Below, piece after piece: positions 43,875-52,116 of a stretch of 64,000 bases of DNA; within the stretch, counting starts at the first letter, position 1, and each line of letters begins with the position of its first letter. Source of the DNA: Bradyrhizobium sp. Ghvi (lineage in GTDB: Bacteria > Pseudomonadota > Alphaproteobacteria > Rhizobiales > Xanthobacteraceae). Both the position numbers and the translations under genes were made by a program. The DNA lies in NCBI RefSeq assembly GCF_900115265.1, contig NZ_FOVU01000017.1:20445-84444 (forward strand), written 5' to 3'. The notes under the pieces were generated by a model. It did not search any database and was not told the DNA's origin. It was given only the letters and a program-made list of their open reading frames with translations.

Positions 43875-45614
43875 ATGTTCCGCCTGAAATCCGTCCTGAT
43901 GACAGCTGGCCTGCTGGGAAGTCTGTTCGGCTTCGCCTGCGGCCCGGTTTCCGCACAAGTCGCCCCTGTCGAACCCGCCCCGACCGCGCTGCAAGGCCCG
44001 GAACAGCGGGTGGCGCTGGTGATCGGCAATTCCAACTACCAGAACGCGCCGCAGCTCGCGAATCCCGACAATGACGCGCAGTCGATGGCGCAATTCCTCA
44101 ACTCGGCCGGCTTTGAAGTGATCTCGGCGACCGACCTCGGCCAGAACGACATGCTGCGGGTGGTGCAGGATTTCTCGGCCAAGGTGTCCGCGCGCGGCCC
44201 GAACACGGTGGCGATGGTCTATTACGCCGGTCACGGCGTGCAGCTCGCCGGCGAGAACTATCTCGTTCCCGTCGATGCAAAGGTCACGAACCAGACCGAA
44301 CTTGTCAACGACTCCGTCCGCCTGGTCGACGTGATGTCGACGCTGGAGACGATCCCGAGCCGGATGCGCATCGTCATCCTCGATGCCTGCCGCAACAACC
44401 CGTTCCCGAAGCTGAATGACGCCGGCCGTGGTCTGGCAATCGTCGATGCGCCGAACGGCTCGATCGTCGGCTATTCGACCGCGCCGGGCGCCGAGGCCCT
44501 CGACGGCACGGGCGGCCACAGCCCCTACACGCAGGCCTTCCTGAACATCGCGCGCGAGCCCAACGTGCCGATCGAGCAGCTGTTCAAGCGCGTGCGTCTC
44601 GCCGTGAACCAGAGCACCAGCGGCGCGCAAGTTCCCTGGGAGAGCTCCTCGCTCACCTCCGACTTCACCTTCTTCGGCGACACGGTTGTTGCCGCCAATC
44701 GCGCGCCGGTGCATGCGCCGGTGGTGCAGATGGCCTCCAACCTGCCGAGCCGTTCGGTACGCCAGGCCTATGACTACGTGCTGTCGGAGGGACGGCCTGA
44801 GTACTATCAGGAGTTCGTCGCGATGTACCCGCACGACCCGCTGTGCGATCACATTCGCTGGCTGCTCGCGAACCTCCTGATCTCGCAGGCCTGGCACCAG
44901 GCGGTGCTCGCCAACTCGCCGATCGCCTACAAGGCGTTCTACGACAGCTACGGCAGCAGCCCCTACGCGCAAGCCGCGCTGAAGCTCGAGGCGCAGCCCA
45001 AGCTGATCCCCCTGATGCAGGCGACGAAGTTCTTGGCTCCGCAGAACATTGCCCCGACCCTGAAGATCGGCAATCTCGGCGAGCCCAAATACATGCCGCT
45101 GATGCAGCACGGCAATGGTGGGATGCAGACGAACGCCAACCTGCCGATCGTGCAGAAACCGGTCGACGGCAACGTCGTTGGCAAGCTCGGCAATGGCACG
45201 CCATCGCAGACCCCTGGCAAGATCGTCACCCTGCCCGCGCCGACCAACACGACGGCGAACACTGGCGGCATCGGCAAGATCACGACGCTGCCGGTGACCC
45301 CCACCACGGGCAACACCAATGCCGGCACGACGGGCAAGGTCGTGAGCATGCCCGTGACCATCGGCAAGGGCGGTTCGACCTCCAATACCAAGCCGGTCGT
45401 CCAAACGCAGGCCAACCCGATCCGCGTCAACAACGGCGTGAAGCTCAACAACAACCCGGTGAACAAGGTGCAGGTGCAGAACCAGCAGAACAACCGGCCG
45501 CAATTCAGCACGACCAATCACGCGGTCAGCAACGGCGGCAACAACTTCCGCCAGTCGATGAACCAGGCTCCGAGCATGGGCGGCGGCAACAATCACCGCG
45601 GGTTCATGCACTGA
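43875..45614 (+). CDS. Exported caspase-like (peptidase C14) protein
   Basis: This 579-residue protein has a signal peptide (MFRLKSVLMTAGLLGSLFGF..., cleaved near VSAQ), then a caspase p20-like domain: RVALVIGNSNYQNAPQLANPDNDA, catalytic H120 in YYAGHGVQ and C172 in LDACRNNPF. A helical region follows and a C-terminal Asn/Thr/Gly/Pro-rich tail (about 390-579) lacking predicted fold. Both catalytic residues are intact, so peptidase activity is plausible, in the periplasm or outside the cell. AAGGAG lies seven bases before the ATG. It is monocistronic with its own terminator. Substrate and role are unknown. Confidence 0.92.
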   Translation: MFRLKSVLMTAGLLGSLFGFACGPVSAQVAPVEPAPTALQGPEQRVALVIGNSNYQNAPQLANPDNDAQSMAQFLNSAGFEVISATDLGQNDMLRVVQDFSAKVSARGPNTVAMVYYAGHGVQLAGENYLVPVDAKVTNQTELVNDSVRLVDVMSTLETIPSRMRIVILDACRNNPFPKLNDAGRGLAIVDAPNGSIVGYSTAPGAEALDGTGGHSPYTQAFLNIAREPNVPIEQLFKRVRLAVNQSTSGAQVPWESSSLTSDFTFFGDTVVAANRAPVHAPVVQMASNLPSRSVRQAYDYVLSEGRPEYYQEFVAMYPHDPLCDHIRWLLANLLISQAWHQAVLANSPIAYKAFYDSYGSSPYAQAALKLEAQPKLIPLMQATKFLAPQNIAPTLKIGNLGEPKYMPLMQHGNGGMQTNANLPIVQKPVDGNVVGKLGNGTPSQTPGKIVTLPAPTNTTANTGGIGKITTLPVTPTTGNTNAGTTGKVVSMPVTIGKGGSTSNTKPVVQTQANPIRVNNGVKLNNNPVNKVQVQNQQNNRPQFSTTNHAVSNGGNNFRQSMNQAPSMGGGNNHRGFMH

Positions 45615-45635
45615 CCGCGGCAAACGCATGCGACA

Positions 45636-45667
45636 AAGGGGCAGAGCGGCGACGCTCTGCCCCTTCT
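45636..45667 (+). terminator. Terminator after the caspase-like gene
   Basis: AAGGGGCAGAGC and GCTCTGCCCCTT form a perfect 12-base stem around a 6-base loop, followed by CTTCAT. The U run is short, but the stem is very strong. Confidence 0.75.
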
Positions 45668-45682
45668 TCATGTCGGTTCTTG

Positions 45683-45786
45683 GTCATTCCGGGATGCGCC
45701 GCGAGGCGCAGGGCCGGAATCCATTGTGCGGCAGAGACGGTGGGGAAATGGATTTCGGGCTCACGCTCCGCGTGCCCCGGAATGAC
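45683..45786. repeat. Extragenic palindromic repeat (GTCATTCC...GGAATGAC)
   Basis: The unit is bounded by GTCATTCCGGG and CCCCGGAATGAC, and inside it GGCCGGAATCCA and ATGGATTTCGGG also pair. A relative with GTCATTCCCCGC...GATGAC ends lies at 53547-53647. Both are probably members of one dispersed family. Confidence 0.7.
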
Positions 45787-45788
45787 GC

Positions 45789-46772
45789 CTAAGCCACCAG
45801 CTCGGCGAACAGATCCGCATCGACATTGCCGCCGGAGAGCACGATGACCACGTTCTTGCCGGCGACATCGAGACGTCCCGCCAGCAGCGCGGCAAGACCC
45901 ACCGCCCCGCCGGGCTCGACGACGAGCTTCAGCTCGCGATAGGCGAAGGCCACCGCCGCGCCGACTTCCTGGTCCGACGCAGTGACGCCGCGCGCGAGCA
46001 GCTTGCTGTTGATCGCAAAGGTCATCTCGCCCGGGATCAGCGCCATCAGCGCATCGCAGATGGTGCGGCCCGCCGGCGGATGCGGCTCGCGATGGCCTAC
46101 GCTTAGCGACAGGCCGTGATCGTCGAACGCCTCGGGCTCCGCCACCACGATCTGGGCCTGCGGATAGCGCGCCTTCACGGCCGTGGCGACGCCCGCGATC
46201 AGGCCGCCGCCGGAGGCCGGCGCCACCACGATGTCGGGGGCAAGGCCGAGCGTTGCCATGTCCTCCGCAATCTCGCGGCCGGCAGTGCCCTGGCCTGCGA
46301 TCACGAACGGATCGTCGTAGGGCCGAACCAGCGTCGCACCGCGCTTCTCGGCGATGCCGCGCGAGATCGCCTCGCGATCGTCCTTGTCGCGATCGTACAG
46401 CACGACTTCGGCGCCGTAGGATTTGGTGCGCTCGCGCTTCGACAGCGGCGCGTCGGCCGGCATCACGATGATGGCCTGCATGTCGAGGATCTTGGCCGCC
46501 GCCGCCACGCCCTGGGCATGGTTGCCGGAGGAGAACGCCACGACGCCGCCGGCGCGCTTGTCCTGCGGGATCGAGAACACCTTGTTGAAGGCGCCGCGGA
46601 ACTTGAAGGAGCCGGTGCGCTGAAGCATTTCCGGCTTCAGAAAGACGTTGGCGCCGACGCGCTCGTTGAGCACGGGAAAGGACAACAGCGGGGTACGGAC
46701 GGCGAAGGGCGCGAGCACGCGCGCTGCGGCGTCGATATCGGCAGGGCCGATCGGAAGGGGCTGTTCGGACAT
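45789..46772 (-). CDS. PLP-dependent threonine/serine dehydratase-like enzyme
   Basis: This 327-residue fold-type II PLP enzyme has the cofactor lysine in GSFKFRGA, the phosphate loop in ASGGGLIAG, and VVAFSSGNHAQGVAAAAKIL. Length and absence of an ACT domain point to catabolic threonine dehydratase, threo-3-hydroxyaspartate ammonia-lyase or serine racemase rather than biosynthetic IlvA (about 510 residues). It deaminates a hydroxy-amino acid in the cytoplasm. It is co-oriented with, but 65 bases from, the glycosyltransferase gene and may be independent. The exact substrate is not decidable from sequence. Confidence 0.88.
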   Translation of the reverse strand: MSEQPLPIGPADIDAAARVLAPFAVRTPLLSFPVLNERVGANVFLKPEMLQRTGSFKFRGAFNKVFSIPQDKRAGGVVAFSSGNHAQGVAAAAKILDMQAIIVMPADAPLSKRERTKSYGAEVVLYDRDKDDREAISRGIAEKRGATLVRPYDDPFVIAGQGTAGREIAEDMATLGLAPDIVVAPASGGGLIAGVATAVKARYPQAQIVVAEPEAFDDHGLSLSVGHREPHPPAGRTICDALMALIPGEMTFAINSKLLARGVTASDQEVGAAVAFAYRELKLVVEPGGAVGLAALLAGRLDVAGKNVVIVLSGGNVDADLFAELVA

Positions 46773-46837
46773 GGCACGATGTTATCGCGGCCACAGCGGA
46801 CCGGGCAAGACACCTCCGCGCGAGGATTTTTCTCTAT

Positions 46838-47881
46838 TCAGGCGACGAACCGCGGCTGTTCCGTCCCGGCCCGGCCCGGCAGCACCGCACCGACGGCCAA
46901 AATGCTGTCCACGAAGGCCCGCGCCGAAGCCTCCCAGGTGTAGGCGGCGGCGAATTCGACGCAGGCCTGCCGCGAGATATCGATGGCGGCAAAGCAGGCG
47001 CTACGCAGGTCCTCGTCCAGCGCGCCGACCGGCGCATCGCCGATGACATCGCGCGGCCCCTTCACCGGAAAGGCGGCGACCGGCAGGCCGCTCGCCAGCG
47101 CCTCAAGCAGGACGAGGCCGAGCGTGTCGGTCTTGCTCGGAAACACGAAGACGTCGGCCGCAGCATAGATATCGGCCAGCTCCTCGCCGTGCTTCTCGCC
47201 CAGGAAGATCGCGTCGGGATAGGCCTCCTCCAGCGCATTGCGTGCCGGGCCATCGCCGACGATCACCTTGGTGCCGGGCAGATCGAGGTCGAGGAACGCT
47301 TCGAGGTTCTTCTCCACCGCGACACGGCCGACCGAGAGGAACACCGGGGCCGGCAGGCAGAGATCGACGGCGCGAGGATGGAACAGATGCGTGTCGACGC
47401 CGCGCGGCCACAGCACCACATTGTCGAAGCCGCGCTCGCCTAGCTCGCGGGCCAGCGCCGGCGTCGCCGCCATCACGGCACGGCTCGGGCTGTGGAAGCG
47501 GCGTAGCGCGCGCCAGATCAGCGAGCCCGGAACCGGCACCCGGGCGCGGACATATTCGGGAAAGCGGGTGTGGAAGCTGGTCGTGAACGGCAGCTTGCGC
47601 TGCCGGCAATAGCGGCGGACCATCAGACCGATCGGTCCTTCCGTGGCGATATGAATGCTGTCGGGCTGCGCTTCCGCGATCAATTTTGCGATGCGCGCCG
47701 GGCGCGGCATCGCGAGCCGCACGTCGCGATAGCTGGGCATGGCAAAGGTGCGGAACGATTGCGGCGTCAGGAATCTGAACTCGACGTCGAGCGTTCTCGC
47801 AGCGTCAGCAAGCTTGGTCAGCGTCCGAACCACGCCATTGACTTGTGGATGCCAGGCGTCGGTCGCGACCAGGATGCGCAT
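46838..47881 (-). CDS. GT4-family glycosyltransferase (mannosyltransferase-like)
   Basis: This 347-residue protein is a GT-B fold, family 4 transferase. It opens MRILVATDAWHPQVNGVVRTL, resembling GDP-mannose-dependent alpha-mannosyltransferases, has HTRFPEYVRARVP in the acceptor domain, and VGRVAVEKNLEAFL, VGDGPARNALEE and FPSKTDTLGLVLLEALASGLPV in the nucleotide-sugar domain. The E-x7-E pattern is present. Its ATG overlaps the stop of the preceding phosphatase gene (TGATG), indicating translational coupling and a shared pathway, probably a glycolipid or lipid A-related modification. Confidence 0.9.
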   Translation of the reverse strand: MRILVATDAWHPQVNGVVRTLTKLADAARTLDVEFRFLTPQSFRTFAMPSYRDVRLAMPRPARIAKLIAEAQPDSIHIATEGPIGLMVRRYCRQRKLPFTTSFHTRFPEYVRARVPVPGSLIWRALRRFHSPSRAVMAATPALARELGERGFDNVVLWPRGVDTHLFHPRAVDLCLPAPVFLSVGRVAVEKNLEAFLDLDLPGTKVIVGDGPARNALEEAYPDAIFLGEKHGEELADIYAAADVFVFPSKTDTLGLVLLEALASGLPVAAFPVKGPRDVIGDAPVGALDEDLRSACFAAIDISRQACVEFAAAYTWEASARAFVDSILAVGAVLPGRAGTEQPRFVA

Positions 47882-48693
47882 CAGGCCGCCTTTGCGGCCA
47901 CTTGCGCAACCGGCGCAGGCTTTTGCATGTGATCGGCCCAGGTAATGATCTCGAACTGGCCGTCCTCGTGCTCCACGATCGCGGTGCAGCTTTCCACCCA
48001 GTCACCGCAGTTCATGTAACGGATACCGGCCTCGTCGCGGATCACGGCGTAGTGGATGTGCCCACAAATCACGCCGTCGGCGTCATGGCGGCGCGCTTCG
48101 GCCGCGAGCGCCTCCTCGAAGGCGCCGATATAGTTGACGGCCTTCTTGACCTTCTGCTTGGCCCATTGCGATAGTGACCAGTAGCGCACGCCGAACATGC
48201 GGCGGAAGAAGTTGACCAATCGGTTCATCCGGATCGCGAAATCGTAGGCCCTGTCGCCGAGATGAGCGAGCCAGCGCGCGTTCTGCACCACGAGATCGAA
48301 GATATCGCCGTGGATGACGAGATAGCGCTTGCCGTCCGCGCCGGTGTGGACGGTGTTCTCGACGACGTCGATGCCGCCGAAATGCGTGCCGTAATATTTC
48401 CGCAGGAACTCGTCGTGATTGCCCGGGATGTAGACGACCTTGGCGCCCTTGCGCGCCTTGCGCAGAAGCTTCTGCACGAGGTCGTTGTGCGATTGCGGCC
48501 AGTACCAACCGGATTTCAGCGCCCAGCCGTCGACGATGTCGCCGACGAGATAGATCGTGTCGGCATCGTGGTAGCGCAGGAAGTCCAGCAGAAGGTCGGC
48601 TTGCGAGCCGCGGGCTCCGAGATGGACGTCGGAGATGAACAACGTGCGAAAGCGCCGCTCCGGGCTCTCGTCACTCACATCGTAACTTCCCAT
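47881..48693 (-). CDS. LpxH-like UDP-2,3-diacylglucosamine diphosphatase family metallophosphatase
   Basis: This 270-residue calcineurin-type phosphoesterase has all metal-binding motifs: ISDVHLGARG, VGDIVDGW, PGNHDEF, IHGDIFD and GHIHYA. It resembles the longer LpxH-like group of alphaproteobacteria, which often carry a separate LpxI for lipid A, so the true substrate may be another nucleotide-lipid. The pairing with a GT4 gene by TGATG overlap suggests both work on one lipid-linked sugar at the inner membrane. The ATG at 48693 is followed by a short disordered leader. It begins this two-gene operon. Confidence 0.88.
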   Translation of the reverse strand: MGSYDVSDESPERRFRTLFISDVHLGARGSQADLLLDFLRYHDADTIYLVGDIVDGWALKSGWYWPQSHNDLVQKLLRKARKGAKVVYIPGNHDEFLRKYYGTHFGGIDVVENTVHTGADGKRYLVIHGDIFDLVVQNARWLAHLGDRAYDFAIRMNRLVNFFRRMFGVRYWSLSQWAKQKVKKAVNYIGAFEEALAAEARRHDADGVICGHIHYAVIRDEAGIRYMNCGDWVESCTAIVEHEDGQFEIITWADHMQKPAPVAQVAAKAA

Positions 48694-48876
48694 GCGACAG
48701 CCTGTAACAATGTCCCGTGACAGGGGGATGACGATTGAACCTTCGAGGCACCCTCAGATACGAATCAGACCTTGCCTCGCCCTCCCCGCGAATATCAGTC
48801 GCATGCGACAATCAGGCGACATGGGGCCGCTGACCGCTGATGTCAGAATCCCGTTGCAAACCACGACATAGGTGCG

Positions 48877-49000
48877 CTCCCTCCCCCGCTTGCGGGGGAG
48901 GCTTGGGGAGAGGGTGTCTCGACGACGAAGACCCCGCAGAGGAGAGAACCCTCACCCGCGCCTTACGGCGCGACCTCTCCCGCAAGCAAGCGGGAGAGGT
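48877..49000. repeat. Extragenic palindromic repeat (CTCCCCCGC-type)
   Basis: CCTCCCCCGC-TT-GCGGGGGAGG forms one strong hairpin and ACCCTCACCC...GACCTCTCCCGCAAGCAAGCGGGAGAGG a second. The same style, CCTCACCC with CTCTCCCAC arms, occurs at 61007-61168. It fills most of the 320-base gap before thiD. Confidence 0.7.
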
Positions 49001-49014
49001 TGAGCGCTCCTGTG

Positions 49015-49815
49015 TCAGTAGAACTTGTGGAAGTGATGGATCGGCCCGTGGCCGTGCCCGACGCTGAAGCGGTCGGCGGCCGCGATCGCCGCGCTGATCC
49101 AGCTCTTGGCGTTGCGCACGGCCGTCGCGAGATCCTCGCCCTTGGCAAGCCCCGCCGCGACCGCCGAGGACAGCGAGCAGCCGGTGCCGTGGGTGTTGCG
49201 GGTCGCGACGCGCGGCGCGGCAAGCGCGATCGTGTTGTCGGCGCTGACGAGATAGTCGATGCTCTCACGGCCCTCACCGTGCCCGCCCTTGATCAGGACC
49301 GCGCGGCAGCCGAGACCCAACAGCCGATGCCCCTGACGTTCGATCTCGGCCTCGCTTCGCGCGGCCGGTTCGTCCAGCAGCGCCGCCGCCTCCGGCAGAT
49401 TGGGCGTGATTACCGACGCAAGCGGCATCAGCTTCGTGCGCAGCGCTTCGACGGCTTCAGCGGCCAGCAAGCGATCGCCTGACGTTGCGACCATCACGGG
49501 ATCAAGCACGATATGGCGAGGCTTCCAGCGCGACAGCGCCGCAGCGATCGCATCGATACTGCCAGCTTGCGCCACCATGCCGATCTTCACCGCGCCGACG
49601 TCGAGATCGGCGAACACCGCATCGATCTGCGCGGTGACGAAATCGGCAGGTATCGCGTGAATGCCGGTGACGCCTTTGGTGTTCTGCGCGGTCAGCGCCG
49701 TGATGACGGACGCGCCGTAGACGCCGAGCGCGGCGAAGGTCTTCAGATCGGCCTGGATGCCGGCGCCGCCGCTCGAATCGGAGCCGGCGATGGTGAGCGC
49801 CACGGGCGTCGTCAT
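49015..49815 (-). CDS. thiD: Hydroxymethylpyrimidine/phosphomethylpyrimidine kinase
   Basis: This 266-residue ribokinase-fold enzyme phosphorylates HMP and HMP-P in thiamine synthesis (EC 2.7.1.49, 2.7.4.7). The N-terminal substrate segment GSDSSGGAGIQADLKTFAALG, the ATP-site segment VMVATSGDRLL, KGGHGEG, and the anion hole and catalytic Asp region THGTGCSLSSAVAAGLA are all intact. Length is typical of single-domain ThiD without TenA or ThiE fusions. No other thiamine gene is adjacent. Confidence 0.95.
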   Translation of the reverse strand: MTTPVALTIAGSDSSGGAGIQADLKTFAALGVYGASVITALTAQNTKGVTGIHAIPADFVTAQIDAVFADLDVGAVKIGMVAQAGSIDAIAAALSRWKPRHIVLDPVMVATSGDRLLAAEAVEALRTKLMPLASVITPNLPEAAALLDEPAARSEAEIERQGHRLLGLGCRAVLIKGGHGEGRESIDYLVSADNTIALAAPRVATRNTHGTGCSLSSAVAAGLAKGEDLATAVRNAKSWISAAIAAADRFSVGHGHGPIHHFHKFY

Positions 49816-50092
49816 GGGCAGTTTTCCGCGTTGTCGGGGCCTGGCTTTGAGGCCGTGCCTGTCCTACCGCGCCCCCATCGGCCCAGCAAGCTGGGCAGCC
49901 GGCGCTGAATCAGGCGGCGGGACGTCGCAAGAGGCTATCGTCCCGCGAGCGTGCACATCCGGTGAAAAATGACCTCGGCATCACCCGGTCTTGGCGCGCT
50001 CCTCCAGATGATCAATCGTTGGGTGGTTCGCCGACAACGCGATGTTGCGGGCCACCCGGGCCTGCAACCTTCTCGGGATTGCATCCCGCGCG
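49816..50092. other. Gene-poor gap between thiD and the receiver remnant
   Basis: No supported gene is seen in these bases. A plus-strand frame from 50012 runs in phase into the receiver fragment (reading WFADNAMLRATRACNLLGIA), but it does not match the usual receiver sequence at that position, so an earlier frameshift or deletion is likely. Nothing else stands out. Confidence 0.4.
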
Positions 50093-50188
50093 CATGCCCA
50101 CTCGGTCGTCCTGACCAAGCCCTATCGCAAGGCCGAACTCGCCCAGCGGCTCAGGGACGCATTTGCCGCGGCGACCGTGACCTCCTAG
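50093..50188 (+). pseudogene. C-terminal remnant of a response-regulator receiver domain
   Basis: The frame ending at TAG 50186 encodes SVVLTKPYRKAELAQRLRDAF, the end of a REC domain: the conserved Lys-Pro (KPY) and final helix as found at the end of hybrid histidine kinases. The phosphoacceptor Asp region and earlier strands are missing, and no start codon is apparent. It is probably the tail of a lost hybrid kinase, ending about 80 bases before the RAM-domain gene. Confidence 0.6.
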
Positions 50189-50271
50189 GACGGGACTGGT
50201 ATCTGGCGGCTTGCTAAATCAGGCCGGTTTTGGCCTATTAACCGGTAAGAGATGCCTTCGGAGTGACTGCA

Positions 50272-50517
50272 ATGGTTCCTTTCTTCGTTCAGATCAAATG
50301 CAAGCTTGGCCAGTCCTACACGGTGGCCAACGCGCTTGCCGAAGCCGAGATTGCCTCCGAGATCTACTCCACCGCCGGCCAATACGATCTGCTGGTGAAG
50401 TTCTATGTCGACAAGGACACCGACATCGGCCACTTCGTCAACGAGAAGGTGCAGGTGCTGCCGGGTATCCAGGACACGCTCACCATCATCACCTTCAAGG
50501 CGTTCGGCGCGAGCTAG
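50272..50517 (+). CDS. Stand-alone Lrp/AsnC-type ligand-binding (RAM) domain protein
   Basis: This 81-residue protein is just the RAM effector domain of Lrp/AsnC regulators: VPFFVQIKCKLGQSYTVANALAEAEIASEIYSTAGQYDLLVKFYVD, then the LPGIQDTLTIITFKAF end. The helix-turn-helix is absent, so it cannot bind DNA alone; such SAR-like proteins may bind amino acids or modulate full-length Lrp members. GGAG lies seven bases before the ATG at 50272. It is complete: the fold needs about 75 residues. A hairpin-like segment (GGCCGGTTTTGGCC) precedes it. Confidence 0.9.
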   Translation: MVPFFVQIKCKLGQSYTVANALAEAEIASEIYSTAGQYDLLVKFYVDKDTDIGHFVNEKVQVLPGIQDTLTIITFKAFGAS

Positions 50518-50544
50518 CAGCGCGTCAATTGGAACGGGTGTGAT

Positions 50545-51471
50545 CTAGCCACCAGCTTCCTTGCGCTTGGGCGGCGTCGGCCCATCGACCGGGGGCAGCG
50601 ACTTCAGATAAGCGGCCATCGCCGCGCGATCATCGGGCTTGAGCTGCGCGAGGTTCTTGATCACGGGCCGCATCGCGCCCGATGCGCTATCGCCTTCGGG
50701 CATGTCGCCCGTCTCCAGGAAGTCGGCGATGTCTTTCTCGCTCCAGTCACCGATGCCCTTCTGGGTGATGTTGGGTACCCAGCCTTCGCCTTCCGGATTG
50801 GGGCCGCCGGCGAAGCGCTGCGAGGCGATGATGCCTCCGAGAAGATTGCGCGGGCTGTGGCACTCGGCGCAATGGCCGAAGCCATTCACCAGATAGGCAC
50901 CACGATTCCATTGCGGTGAATGTGCTGCAGCCGGCACGAACGGCCTGACATCCATGAACAGCAATTTCCAGATGCCGACATTGCGGCGTATGTTGAATGG
51001 AAACGGCAGGTCGTGATCGCGAACCCGCCCCGACACCGGCGGCAGCGTCTTCAAATAGGCGAAGAGATCGCGGACGTCGTCGACTTTGGCGATATGGTAG
51101 GAGGTGTAGGGAAACGCCGGGAAGTAGTGCGTGCCCTCAGGCGAAATGCCGTGCATCACCGCGTTGACGAACTCGGCCTCGCTCCAACGGCCGATGCCGT
51201 CGGTCGGATCAGGCGAAATGTTCGGCGCATAGAATGTGCCGAACGGCGAGCCGAGCGCGAGGCCTCCTCCGAGCTTCAGGCGATCGGGCTGGTTGGGCAC
51301 GGCATGGCAGGACGAACAGCCGCCGGCGTTGAACAGCTCCTGTCCATTGGCAAGATCCGGCCCGCGCGTTGGCGCCGGCAAGGCCAGCGCGGTCGGCGCG
51401 GTCAGCCACCAATAGACGCCAAAGGCTGCGACAGCAGCAATCAGGGCAGCAAGAATTGTTTGTCGCAGCAT
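50545..51471 (-). CDS. Di-heme c-type cytochrome, membrane-anchored
   Basis: This 308-residue protein has an N-terminal membrane anchor (TILAALIAAVAAFGVYWWL) and two heme-binding sites, CSSCH at 52-56 and CAECH at 201-205, each followed by cytochrome c-like sequence with a possible axial Met (DMPEGDSASGAM). The layout matches cytochrome subunits of membrane dehydrogenases for alcohols, aldehydes or sugars, which usually carry two or three hemes. No dehydrogenase partner is adjacent. Start 51471 (MLRQTIL) is favoured because GGGA lies six bases upstream; the four-residue longer frame from 51483 includes it. Confidence 0.87.
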   Translation of the reverse strand: MLRQTILAALIAAVAAFGVYWWLTAPTALALPAPTRGPDLANGQELFNAGGCSSCHAVPNQPDRLKLGGGLALGSPFGTFYAPNISPDPTDGIGRWSEAEFVNAVMHGISPEGTHYFPAFPYTSYHIAKVDDVRDLFAYLKTLPPVSGRVRDHDLPFPFNIRRNVGIWKLLFMDVRPFVPAAAHSPQWNRGAYLVNGFGHCAECHSPRNLLGGIIASQRFAGGPNPEGEGWVPNITQKGIGDWSEKDIADFLETGDMPEGDSASGAMRPVIKNLAQLKPDDRAAMAAYLKSLPPVDGPTPPKRKEAGG

Positions 51472-51626
51472 TGAATATCCCATTCGAACTCTGGCGTATT
51501 TACGGATGATCCCGCAGCCGCTCCAGCCACAAATAATTTAGATGGTGTGATTGGAATCCGGGAATAAAGTCGGAACCGTACTGTTTGCAAGTTTGACTGC
51601 AATCAGGCGTCAACAGGGAGAGACTC

Positions 51627-52046
51627 ATGAACAAAGCGCTTTTTGCCACGCTGGCGCTCGGAGCCGCCGTCGCGTTCGCAGCCCCGGCCAACGCGGAGAA
51701 ACTGAAGGCGACGCTGGACGGCAAGTCAGAAGTCCCCGCCACCACCAGCAGCGGCACCGGCAAGGCCGATATCGACTATGACGCCGCGACGAAGAAGCTC
51801 TCCTGGAAGGTGACTTATTCCGGCCTCTCCGGCCCCGCGACTGCGGCCCATTTCCACGGCCCGGCCGAGGCCGGCAAGAATGCTGGCGTAATGGTCCCGA
51901 TCCCAGGCATCGCCAACAGCCCGGTCGAAGGCAGCGCGACGCTGACCGACGCGCAGGCCTCCGATCTCCTCGCCGGCAAGCTCTATGTCAACATTCACAC
52001 CGCGGCCAATCCGGGCGGCGAAATCCGCGGCCAGGTGACGAAGTAA
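51627..52046 (+). CDS. Exported CHRD-domain protein
   Basis: This 139-residue protein has a signal peptide (MNKALFATLALGAAVAFAAP, cleaved near ANAE) followed by a single CHRD domain: KATLDGKSEVPATTSSGTGKA, AAHFHGPAEAGKNAGVMVPI and YVNIHTAANPGGEIRGQV, with the conserved His residues. CHRD is the extracellular domain first named in chordin; bacterial versions are short exported proteins of unknown function. GGGAGAG precedes the ATG. It is divergent from the di-heme cytochrome and has its own terminator. Confidence 0.92.
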   Translation: MNKALFATLALGAAVAFAAPANAEKLKATLDGKSEVPATTSSGTGKADIDYDAATKKLSWKVTYSGLSGPATAAHFHGPAEAGKNAGVMVPIPGIANSPVEGSATLTDAQASDLLAGKLYVNIHTAANPGGEIRGQVTK

Positions 52047-52067
52047 GTTTCACTGCGACTTTTCACG

Positions 52068-52095
52068 AAGGCCGGACCCAAGCGTCCGGCCTTTT
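52068..52095 (+). terminator. Terminator after the CHRD gene
   Basis: AAGGCCGGAC and GTCCGGCCTT form a perfect 10-base stem around a 6-base loop, followed by TT and then CG. The A residues before the stem give T on the minus strand, so it can also end the convergent PLP-enzyme transcript. Confidence 0.85.
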
Positions 52096-52116
52096 CGATT
52101 CCGGAATGGAGAACGT

